The position numbers and the translations under genes are program-made. Positions 1-5,567 of a DNA stretch of 8,319 nucleotides are shown one piece after another. The stretch's first letter is position 1; each line of letters opens with the position of its first letter. The DNA is taken from assembly GCA_029933275.1 (NCBI GenBank), contig JAOZOM010000042.1:3391-11709 (forward strand). Direction: 5' to 3'. Below the pieces are notes generated by a model. The model saw only the letters and a list, made by a program, of their open reading frames with translations. It searched no databases and was not told where the DNA came from. The DNA is from Anaerolineales bacterium (GTDB lineage: Bacteria; Chloroflexota; Anaerolineae; Anaerolineales; Villigracilaceae).

Positions 1-2368
1 TAAAATCGCCTTTGAGCAATTTCATCGAAAGCGGACTTTCAACGAATTTCTGCAAAGCCCTCTTTAGCGGACGTGCGCCGAAGGCTTTATCGTAGCCCTC
101 TTTTGCTAACCAAGTTCGAGCTGCGGCAGTTAGTGAGGCTGAGATGCCAAAGTCGCTCAGCCGCCCTTGAATTTCGCTCATCTGCAAATCCACGATTTCT
201 TCCATCTCGGTAACGCTCAGGGGTGAGAAGGTGATAATTTCGTCAATCCGATTCAAAAATTCCGGTCTAAAAGCATCCTTAAGAGCTTTGCTGATTTTTG
301 CATCTGCCTCGCGATCTTCATCCGATGCAGCTCCTTTCAAAAATCCAATTGCGCCGCTTTTACTTACATATTCCGTGCCAAGGTTGCTGGTCATAATTAA
401 AATCGTATTCCGAAAATCGACTACTTTGCCTTGCCCGTCTGTCATGCGACCATCGTCCAAAATCTGGAGTAGAGTGTTCCATACATCAGGATGCGCTTTT
501 TCGATTTCATCAAAGAGGATGACGCGATAGGGGCGGCGGCGAACAGCTTCGGTGAGTTGTCCACCCTCCTCGTAGCCGACATAGCCGGGAGGCGCGCCAA
601 ACAAACGCGATGCCGTATGTTGCTCTCGGTATTCTGACATATCAATCCGCACCAAAGCATCGGGATCGTCAAACATAAACCAAGCCAAAGCCTTAGCCAA
701 CTCTGTTTTGCCCACGCCGGAGGGACCAATCAAGATAAATGAGCCAATCGGACGATTGGGGTCTTTCAAACCGGAGCGAGCGCGTCGAATGGCATCTGAA
801 ATTGCGCTAATTGCCGCGCCCTGCCCGATAATTTTCTCGTGCAAACGCTCTTCCATCTCCAGCAATTTCTGGGCTTCGGTCTCCATCATCTGCGAGACGG
901 GGATTCCCGTCCACTGATTGACCACTTCGGCGATGTCATTTACATCTACGACTTCATCGAGCTTATGTTCTTCTTCCCATTGGTTGCGCGCCTTCTTAAA
1001 ATCTTCATCTAAACGCAAACGGTCAGCTTTCATCGAGGCGGCGCGCTCATAATCGCGCTCATTGCCTGCTAATTCTTCTTCGGCAGAAAGCCTGTCTATC
1101 TCGCTTTTCATCTTTTTCAATTCGGGGGGCAATGAGTAGAGTGCAACGCGCAGTTTTGCTGCGGATTCGTCCATCAGGTCAATTGCCTTGTCGGGGAGGT
1201 GGCGGTCAGTCACATAGCGATCCGCCAATTGTGCCGCGGCGACCAACGCCTCGTCTGAAAAGCTAACTTTATGATGTGCTTCATAACGGTCTCGTAAACC
1301 GTGTAGCATCTTGATCGTATCTTCTACGTTTGGTTCTTCAACATAAACGGGCGCAAAACGCCGCTCTAACGCGGCATCTTTTTCTATATATTTATGGAAT
1401 TCATCTAAAGTGGTCGCACCGATGCACTGCAACTCGCCGCGCGCCAAAGCCGGTTTGAGCATATTCGAGGCATCCAACGATCCCGAAGCCGCGCCCGCTC
1501 CCACAACGGTATGCAATTCGTCAATCATCAGGATAATTTCGCCATCTGATTTTTGGACTTCGTCAATCGCCGATTTTAGGCGTTCTTCAAACTCTCCTCG
1601 AAAACGTGACCCCGCGATCATGCTCCCCAAATCGAGTGAAACGACCCGTTTCCCGCTCAAAATTTCCGGCACATCATTATCGACAATCTTTTGCGCCAGC
1701 CCCTCCACGATAGCGGTTTTTCCGACCCCTGCTTCGCCAATCAGCACCGGATTGTTTTTTGTGCGGCGCGAAAGGATTTGCACCAAACGCAAAATTTCGG
1801 TATCTCGCCCAATAACGGGATCAAGTTTCCCCTCGCGTGCGAGCTTCGTCAAATCGCGCGAGTATTTTTCTAGGACTTTATAGCGAGATTCCGCTTTTTT
1901 ATTGGTGACGCGTTTTCCGCCGCGCAGATCTTTAATTGCGCCCATCACACGGTCACGCGTGACCCCGGCTTGCTCCAGCATCCGTGCCGCGGGTGTATTT
2001 CTTTCGCTCAAAATCGCCAGAAAAAGATGCTCGGTGGAAATATACTCATCCTTCATTCGGCTGGCTTCCCCGTTGGCGAGATCAATAATCCGCTTGACGC
2101 GTGGCGTAATAAAAATTTGCCCCGCACCGCCCCCAAAGATATTCGCCTTCGGGCTGGATTTCAAAGTCGCATCCAGCCGATCAACGAGGGCATCTGGGCG
2201 GATATTTAGATTCTCAAGAATTTGCGGCACGACCCCGTTCGGTTGTTCAATCAACGCCAGCAAAATATGCTCGGTGTCAATCTGATTATGTCCATAACGC
2301 TGGATAATTTCCGCGGCACGTTGCGCCGCCTCTTGCGCTCTTTCGGTAAAGCGATCAAATCGCATCAT
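1..2368 (-). CDS. clpC: ClpC-type AAA+ unfoldase, C-terminus cut by window edge
   Basis: ATP-dependent Hsp100 unfoldase that feeds substrates to the ClpP protease in the cytoplasm. About 789 residues are readable on the minus strand without a stop, and the left edge removes only the last residues. Seen in order: a double Clp N-domain (about 1-150) with a Gly-rich insert near 79-84; D1 with Walker A GEAGVGKT (211-218), pore loop RFRGEFEERL (255-264), Walker B LMIDE (280-284) and the ERRF arginine-finger region (335-338); a short middle domain with a UVR-like stretch DYERAASMKAD (439-449); D2 with Walker A GPSGVGKTE (548-556), pore loop GYVG (595-598), Walker B LFDE (618-621), and sensor-2 region FGARPLKRALQ. 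An IGF tripeptide at 674-676 matches the ClpP-docking loop. The short middle domain and IGF loop favour ClpC over ClpB. The start is ATGATG preceded by AAGGAA with a 6-nt spacer. The D1 pore loop has Phe where Tyr is usual, a conservative change. Confidence 0.95.
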   Translation of the reverse strand, partial: MMRFDRFTERAQEAAQRAAEIIQRYGHNQIDTEHILLALIEQPNGVVPQILENLNIRPDALVDRLDATLKSSPKANIFGGGAGQIFITPRVKRIIDLANGEASRMKDEYISTEHLFLAILSERNTPAARMLEQAGVTRDRVMGAIKDLRGGKRVTNKKAESRYKVLEKYSRDLTKLAREGKLDPVIGRDTEILRLVQILSRRTKNNPVLIGEAGVGKTAIVEGLAQKIVDNDVPEILSGKRVVSLDLGSMIAGSRFRGEFEERLKSAIDEVQKSDGEIILMIDELHTVVGAGAASGSLDASNMLKPALARGELQCIGATTLDEFHKYIEKDAALERRFAPVYVEEPNVEDTIKMLHGLRDRYEAHHKVSFSDEALVAAAQLADRYVTDRHLPDKAIDLMDESAAKLRVALYSLPPELKKMKSEIDRLSAEEELAGNERDYERAASMKADRLRLDEDFKKARNQWEEEHKLDEVVDVNDIAEVVNQWTGIPVSQMMETEAQKLLEMEERLHEKIIGQGAAISAISDAIRRARSGLKDPNRPIGSFILIGPSGVGKTELAKALAWFMFDDPDALVRIDMSEYREQHTASRLFGAPPGYVGYEEGGQLTEAVRRRPYRVILFDEIEKAHPDVWNTLLQILDDGRMTDGQGKVVDFRNTILIMTSNLGTEYVSKSGAIGFLKGAASDEDREADAKISKALKDAFRPEFLNRIDEIITFSPLSVTEMEEIVDLQMSEIQGRLSDFGISASLTAAARTWLAKEGYDKAFGARPLKRALQKFVESPLSMKLLKGDF

Positions 2369-2374
2369 AATTTT

Positions 2375-2389
2375 TTCCTTTTTTTGGAA
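2375..2389 (-). promoter_or_regulatory. clpC ribosome binding site within a small hairpin
   Basis: On the minus strand AAGGAA (2380 to 2375) lies 6 nt before the first ATG of clpC, which supports that start. The same GGAA can pair with TTCC (2389 to 2386) across a loop of seven A, giving a 4-bp stem that would partly cover the Shine-Dalgarno. The stem is weak, so any regulatory role is speculative; the RBS itself is well supported. Confidence 0.55.
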
Positions 2390-2400
2390 GGGATGATTCG

Positions 2401-2435
2401 CACGTGCCCGCACTCGTAGCGGAGCGGCAGACGTG
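2401..2435. repeat. Imperfect stem-loop in clpC leader
   Basis: CACGT (2401-2405) and ACGTG (2431-2435) form the outer arms of an imperfect GC-rich stem-loop. Inside it GCC/GGC can pair, and an alternative CCGC (2408-2411)/GCGG (2419-2422) stem is possible. It lies between the DUF389 gene and clpC. On the minus strand it is not followed by a U tract, so it does not look like a terminator for DUF389 transcripts. It could be a leader structure or a degraded REP-like repeat. Confidence 0.35.
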
Positions 2436-2504
2436 TTTTAGACTTGCTACCGTTCATCAAACTTTTGCTGTGGAGAAAAACCCTTCACCAAATCTGTGAT
2501 GTTC

Positions 2505-2525
2505 AGTATACCTAACTCGCGTTAG
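2505..2525 (-). promoter_or_regulatory. Possible clpC promoter -10 with overlapping inverted repeat
   Basis: On the minus strand TATACT (2510 to 2505) is a good -10 candidate about 137 nt before the clpC start. Directly upstream lies CTAACTCGCGTTAG (2512-2525), an inverted repeat with 5-bp perfect arms that would fall in the promoter spacer, where a repressor could act. No convincing -35 is present at 16-18 bp. The repeat does not match the CIRCE, CtsR or HAIR heat-shock operator consensus sequences as I know them. This is a tentative call. Confidence 0.3.
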
Positions 2526-2554
2526 AGCCGTATAAGAGAGATAGGCAAGGGGAA

Positions 2555-4015
2555 CTATTTCTCATTTGGTGAGGGTGTTACCGTAATGAGCGGCGTTTTG
2601 GTTGGTGTAAGTGTAACGATATTCATACAAATCTGCGGCAACCAACCGAGACGCTCATCCTGATCCTTAACTTCGACCCAAACCAAACCTTCGACTGTTT
2701 TCTGCCCATATTGGACACTAACAAAGCTCCAATTATGGATATAACCAATTACAGGACGATTGAATCCTGCCCATTGGTGCAATTCAAGGCATTGGGTGTA
2801 ATCCGCAAAGATATTTTTGACGCGCGCTGTCGAGGGTGTCGGGGTTGGCGTATAAGTTGAGGTGGGAGTCGGTGTATTGGTTGCGGTCGCGGTGGCGGTC
2901 GCTGTTGCAGTGCTAGTTGATGTTGGGGAGGAGGTGGCAAGCGTGGGGGTCGCGGTGAAAGTCGGCGGGATGAGGGGATCCAGCTTATCCGCAATAATCT
3001 GATTCACAACAATCGCAACGGTTTCCTGAAGCTGGATAGCAATTTCTTCTTGTAAATCATTCACGTCACTATAATATAAGCGTTTGGGCGTGCGCATTGT
3101 GACTTCTAGCTGGAGAATATCATTTTCGTTATGGCTGATTCCAAGCTCGACTAATTCGGCATTATGATTTCTAATTTCCTCCGCAACAACTGTGTTAATT
3201 TCGCGTGTTCGACTGGCTTCCCGAAATGAAGAAACACTGAGTAGAGTGAGCGGTAATAGCATGATAATGGTCACAAAGGCGGAAACCAATAAACTCCTTG
3301 GAACGCGCACCCCGTTTTTTGTGCCGGGGCTAAAGCCCAAGGCAAAAAAAACGAGCATCGAAGCAAAGGCAATGGTGACCGCGTTGGTGATGAAGAGCAA
3401 AAACGCGCCGCCGGCTACATCCCAGCGACCCATCGCGATTCCAATTCCAACGACACCGAGCGGTGGCATCAACGCGGTCGCGATAGCAACGCCCGGCAGA
3501 GCAGCAGAGAGAGAAGGTTGTGCGAGCGCAAATGCCGCTGCAAGACCGCCTGCTAGGGCGATTAACAAATCTATGGGAGAGGGACTGGTGCGAGAAAGCA
3601 CCTGTTCTGGCAATTCTTGTAAAGTGACAAAGGGGAGCGCATTATTAATCCACGTTAGTGCTATCGCGATCAATATCGCTATGGTGGCTCCGCGAAAGAG
3701 GGCAGAAACGGCACTTTTCAGCAATTTCTCATCACCGATTAAAGAGCCTAGTCCCAAACCGATAATTGGAGACATTAAAGGTGCTACGAGCATCGCACCA
3801 ATAATGACTGCCCCAGAATTTATGAGTAGTCCTGAAGTTGCGATCATGCTCGAAAGGATAACCAGCACAAAATAATCGAAATCCGGCTCGGCTGCGTCTC
3901 TTAATTGAACGCGTACTTTCCCGCGATGTTTTTGCTCTATAGTCGGGATAATTTTCTGAAAGAAATAACGAGCTCGGGTTTGAATCTGTGGGGATGTAGG
4001 GTCTTTTTCTGTCAT
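2555..4015 (-). CDS. DUF389 membrane protein with Thr/Pro linker and SH3-like C-terminal domain
   Basis: Integral membrane protein of unknown function; the core matches the DUF389 'uncharacterized hydrophobic domain' family. In its 486 residues a short soluble N-terminus (1-45) is followed by about seven hydrophobic segments (roughly 47-66, 68-90, 104-122, 149-168, 171-193, 201-228, 240-262). These include the typical small-residue/Pro stretches GAMLVAPLMSPIIG (73-86) and ALMPPLGVVGIG (181-192). A soluble region (263-348) follows, then a low-complexity linker of Ala/Thr and Thr/Pro repeats (about 352-396), and a domain (about 398-464) with PVIGYIH, VWVEV and GWLPQ, which resembles a bacterial SH3 fold. 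That domain holds Cys409 and Cys463, which could form a disulfide if it faces outside. The start has AGGA about 8 nt upstream. The gene lies 186 bp upstream of clpC on the same strand. The SH3 assignment is weaker than the DUF389 one. Confidence 0.85.
   Translation of the reverse strand: MTEKDPTSPQIQTRARYFFQKIIPTIEQKHRGKVRVQLRDAAEPDFDYFVLVILSSMIATSGLLINSGAVIIGAMLVAPLMSPIIGLGLGSLIGDEKLLKSAVSALFRGATIAILIAIALTWINNALPFVTLQELPEQVLSRTSPSPIDLLIALAGGLAAAFALAQPSLSAALPGVAIATALMPPLGVVGIGIAMGRWDVAGGAFLLFITNAVTIAFASMLVFFALGFSPGTKNGVRVPRSLLVSAFVTIIMLLPLTLLSVSSFREASRTREINTVVAEEIRNHNAELVELGISHNENDILQLEVTMRTPKRLYYSDVNDLQEEIAIQLQETVAIVVNQIIADKLDPLIPPTFTATPTLATSSPTSTSTATATATATATNTPTPTSTYTPTPTPSTARVKNIFADYTQCLELHQWAGFNRPVIGYIHNWSFVSVQYGQKTVEGLVWVEVKDQDERLGWLPQICMNIVTLTPTKTPLITVTPSPNEK
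2821..2960 (-). repeat. Low-complexity Thr/Pro/Ala linker-coding repeat
   Basis: Inside the DUF389 gene a run of degenerate GTCGCG/GGTGGC-type hexamers (plus-strand view) encodes alternating Ala-Thr then Thr-Pro dipeptides. Such linkers are common in surface proteins of Chloroflexota and can vary in length by slippage. Here the codons are mixed, so the tract is not a pure microsatellite. Confidence 0.6.
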
Positions 4016-4079
4016 AAGTGATTTCCTGATGCAATTTTACCTTGTTAACCTGATTTTCGGAAAAGATTTTTACATCATA

Positions 4080-4109
4080 TTCTTAATTTAGTTTGCAAAG
4101 CGATATAAT
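4080..4109 (+). promoter_or_regulatory. Candidate sigma70 promoter of putative RNA
   Basis: A perfect TATAAT (4104-4109) is preceded at 18 bp by TTCTTA (4080-4085), a half-matching -35. Transcription would start near 4115-4117, just before a block of inverted repeats and more than 300 nt from the next tRNA gene. The -10 is good and the -35 mediocre. Confidence 0.4.
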
Positions 4110-4115
4110 CCTGAT

Positions 4116-4240
4116 AAGCACCCGAGTATAAATAATTTGGTGAAACTCGCCCCTCCCTACCCGTTCGGGTATCCCTTAAATGAGACGATGGTATTGTCGA
4201 ATAGGATGCTTCGTGAGGGGGACTGGATGTGGTGGTGTAT
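4116..4240 (+). ncRNA. Putative structured RNA of unknown family
   Basis: Starting just after the TATAAT box, the plus strand contains several mutually compatible stems. They are CGAGT (4123-4127)/ACTCG (4145-4149); CCCCTC (4150-4155)/GAGGGG (4215-4220), which encloses hairpin TACCC-GTTC-GGGTA (4158-4171) and hairpin GACGA-TGGTA-TTGTC (4184-4198, one G-U pair); and a possible closing stem GCACC (4118-4122)/GGTGT (4234-4238). This gives a multibranched fold about 125 nt long. I see no tmRNA, RNase P RNA or SRP RNA signature motifs, and 6S RNA cannot be recognised or excluded by eye. No clear terminator follows, so the 3' end is a guess. No ORF with a ribosome binding site fits here. It could be a small RNA, a leader for the downstream tRNA unit, or chance structure. 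Confidence 0.35.
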
Positions 4241-4383
4241 TGGCGCGCGAGGCTGGAGAGAAAGATGCGCTTTGTTTGAGTTCAATATGGAAACAATTTG
4301 CAGATAGATTGATTGAAAAAAACAAAGAGAAAATCGGTGTAATCTGAAGATAGAAATCTTAAAATAAGTTATTGCAAAGAAGT

Positions 4384-4397
4384 ATTTAACGTTAAAT
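4384..4397. repeat. 14-bp perfect palindrome upstream of tRNA-Arg promoter
   Basis: ATTTAACGTTAAAT is a perfect dyad ending 6 bp before the -35 of the tRNA-Arg promoter. Its place and symmetry fit a dimeric regulator site, but it is AT-rich and no known operator consensus is recognised. Confidence 0.35.
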
Positions 4398-4403
4398 TTT
4401 GCC

Positions 4404-4432
4404 TTGACCCTGAATCTAAACTGGATTAGAAT
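4404..4432 (+). promoter_or_regulatory. Promoter of tRNA-Arg (and probably surE)
   Basis: TTGACC (4404-4409), a 17-bp spacer, then TAGAAT (4427-4432): a near-consensus housekeeping promoter with a predicted start about 7 nt before the mature tRNA 5' end. It closely resembles the tRNA-Lys promoter at 7908-7936. It is also the only evident plus-strand promoter close to surE. Confidence 0.8.
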
Positions 4433-4445
4433 ACTATCCGCTAAC

Positions 4446-4519
4446 GCCTTCGTAGCTCAGTGGATTAGAGCGCTTGCTTGCGGAGCAATAGGTCGCGCGT
4501 TCGAATCGCGCCGAGGGCA
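4446..4519 (+). tRNA. trnR: tRNA-Arg, anticodon GCG
   Basis: A complete cloverleaf: acceptor GCCTTCG/CGAGGGC with one G-U pair, D stem GCTC/GAGC, anticodon stem CTTGC/GCAAT with the outermost pair mismatched (C27/U43), loop TTGCGGA giving anticodon GCG (4480-4482), five-nt variable loop AGGTC, T stem GCGCG/CGCGC and loop TTCGAAT. The discriminator is A73, and the next bases CCT show that CCA is not encoded. A after GG in the D loop (A20) together with C35 and G36 are arginine identity elements. The unmodified GCG anticodon would read CGC and CGU, unlike the usual bacterial ACG (inosine) tRNA. Confidence 0.93.
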
Positions 4520-4527
4520 CCTAATTG

Positions 4528-4558
4528 AGAAGCGGGAAATCCCCGCTTCTTTTCTTTT
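4528..4558 (+). terminator. Intrinsic terminator after tRNA-Arg
   Basis: AGAAGCGGG (4528-4536) pairs perfectly with CCCGCTTCT (4542-4550) across a five-base loop, followed by TTTCTTTT. This is a 9-bp GC-rich stem with a U-rich tail only 8 nt beyond the tRNA. It lies between the tRNA and surE and would attenuate read-through into surE. Confidence 0.8.
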
Positions 4559-4563
4559 AAGTT

Positions 4564-4595
4564 CCTCTCCCTCAGGGAGAGGGTTAGGGTTAGGG
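4564..4595 (+). repeat. Palindromic repeat plus TTAGGG units before surE
   Basis: CCTCTCCCT (4564-4572) and AGGGAGAGG (4574-4582) form a perfect 9-bp inverted repeat around a single C, followed by two TTAGGG hexamers (4584-4595). Similar CTCTCCC/GGGAGAG palindromes followed by TTAGGG-like units are common dispersed intergenic repeats in many bacteria, so this is probably a REP-type copy. The last AGGG (4592-4595) sits 5 nt before the surE ATG and is its only Shine-Dalgarno candidate. Confidence 0.6.
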
Positions 4596-4600
4596 CTATC

Positions 4601-5404
4601 ATGGCAAAAAAACAAATTCTATTAACTAATGATGATGGAATCCGCTCGCCGGGATTGTGGGCTGCGGCTAAGGCACTTTCTACGCTGGGATTTGTCACTG
4701 TTGTCGCGCCTCGCGAGCAATCCTCCGCTATGGGACGTTCGATGCCGATTACCTCGGATGGGATTATTAAAGAGGAAACAGTCCATGTCAACGGGCAGGA
4801 TTGGCAAGTTTACGCGGTGGGCGGGAGTCCCGCCCAAGCCGTGCAACATGGGATTTTGCGAATCCTAGATACGAAACCCGATTTAATTGTTTCGGGAATC
4901 AACTATGGTGAAAATCTTGCTTTTGGGGTTAGTGTTTCGGGAACAGTCGGCGCAGCGATGGAGGGCGTTTCTCTCGGAGTCCCCGCGTTGGCAATTTCTC
5001 TTGAAACGGATAAAGAGCATCACCTTTCCTATTCTAATCATGTTAATTTTGACCATGCCGCTTATTTTGCCGCGCTTTTTGCCAAGAAAATGCTAGAGAA
5101 AGAATTCCCGCCGCAAGCTAATTTGCTGAAAGTGGATCTTCCCCGCGAAGCAACTTCGGATACTCCTTGGCGAATTACGCGGCTAAGTCCGAATATCTAT
5201 TACCAACCGATTGCGGATAGGAAAAAAAGTTGGAGTGAACCTTATCCGCTTGATTACCAAGTTGGGGCGGATTTGGCGACTGAACCCAAGAATACGGATG
5301 TTTACGTCATGCAGAAAAGGCGCGAGGTTTCTGTTACGCCCCTAACTTTAGATTTCACTGCACGCGTGGATATGCAGGAGTTTAACGCTTTTTTGCGAGC
5401 GTAA
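4601..5404 (+). CDS. surE: SurE-type 5'/3'-nucleotidase (survival protein)
   Basis: Cytoplasmic metal-dependent phosphatase that removes phosphate from nucleoside monophosphates; the family is linked to stationary-phase and stress survival. The 267 residues span the family's usual length. Signatures: LLTNDDGI (7-14) with the metal-binding Asp pair D11/D12, APREQSSAMGRS (36-47) with the active-site loop serine near S42, VGGSPAQAV (73-81), VSGINYGEN (97-105) with metal/phosphate-binding N101, and SVSGTVGAAMEG (111-122). The ATG has AGGG 5 nt upstream, inside a palindromic repeat. Only 42 bases separate the tRNA-Arg terminator from this start and no promoter is visible in them, so transcription probably comes from read-through of the tRNA promoter. 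The gene converges on the S9 peptidase, with a long palindrome between their ends. Confidence 0.95.
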   Translation: MAKKQILLTNDDGIRSPGLWAAAKALSTLGFVTVVAPREQSSAMGRSMPITSDGIIKEETVHVNGQDWQVYAVGGSPAQAVQHGILRILDTKPDLIVSGINYGENLAFGVSVSGTVGAAMEGVSLGVPALAISLETDKEHHLSYSNHVNFDHAAYFAALFAKKMLEKEFPPQANLLKVDLPREATSDTPWRITRLSPNIYYQPIADRKKSWSEPYPLDYQVGADLATEPKNTDVYVMQKRREVSVTPLTLDFTARVDMQEFNAFLRA

Positions 5405-5416
5405 AAAAACAAAAAA

Positions 5417-5567
5417 GGTAACTACTCAGTTTAAAAAAACAGGACACGGATTTACACTGTTTTTTCGGATTCTCGCGGATAAAAACAAAAAAAGGTTTTA
5501 AATCCGCGTAAATCTGTTGAGTTTGTGTGAATCCGCGTCCTACCTCTATTGAAACTGAGTAGTTACC
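5417..5567. repeat. Long imperfect palindromic element between convergent genes
   Basis: The outer arms GGTAACTACTCAGTTT (5417-5432) and its exact complement (5552-5567) form a 16-bp perfect inverted repeat. Inside, GGACACGGATTTACAC (5441-5456) mirrors the complement of 5525-5540 with 14 of 16 matches, and a third pair (about 5467-5480 against 5501-5514) shares the core CGCGGAT. The whole about 151-bp unit can therefore fold into one long interrupted hairpin around an A-rich centre. It has no coding potential and resembles a non-autonomous MITE-like or REP-like repeat. Its right arm covers the last codon and the stop of the S9 peptidase. It may act as a transcription barrier for both convergent genes. 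Confidence 0.8.

Larger units (their letters stand above)
4016..4445. other. Intergenic region without protein-coding genes
   Basis: This is the divergent interval between the DUF389 start (minus) and the tRNA-Arg (plus). I see no credible protein gene on either strand. It contains a GTTAAC palindrome near 4044, a TATAAT box at 4104-4109, a stretch rich in compatible hairpins (4118-4238), an AT-rich segment at 4270-4383 with nothing recognisable, a 14-bp palindrome at 4384-4397, and the tRNA promoter. On the minus strand TATGAT (4079 to 4074) could be a -10 for the DUF389 gene, but its -35 is poor. Confidence 0.6.

Noticed and set aside
1410..1883. 157-codon plus-strand frame
   Set aside because: Antisense to the D1 domain of clpC, whose motifs are all intact on the minus strand.
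1..2368. ClpB disaggregase as the identity of the left gene
   Set aside because: The middle domain is short with a UVR-like motif and an IGF ClpP-docking tripeptide is present, both ClpC features; ClpB has a long coiled-coil middle domain and lacks the loop.
3192..3875. 227-codon plus-strand frame
   Set aside because: It is fully antisense to the DUF389 membrane core; its low-hydrophobicity Ala/Pro/Lys composition is that of a mirror frame, and no ribosome binding site was seen.
4581..4595. Telomere-like TTAGGG repeats
   Set aside because: Only two hexamers attached to a short palindrome; this fits a dispersed bacterial intergenic repeat, not a telomere.
4404..4625. 73-codon plus-strand frame starting at the tRNA promoter
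   Set aside because: It runs through the promoter, the whole tRNA-Arg and its terminator, so it cannot be a protein gene.
4465..4791. 108-codon minus-strand frame ending in a GAIRTRDLLLRKQAL-type peptide
   Set aside because: This peptide is the antisense translation of the tRNA-Arg gene, a well-known source of false genes; the rest lies antisense to surE.
5417..5567. CRISPR array or complete insertion sequence
   Set aside because: The blocks are inverted, not direct, repeats without regular spacers, and no transposase is encoded.
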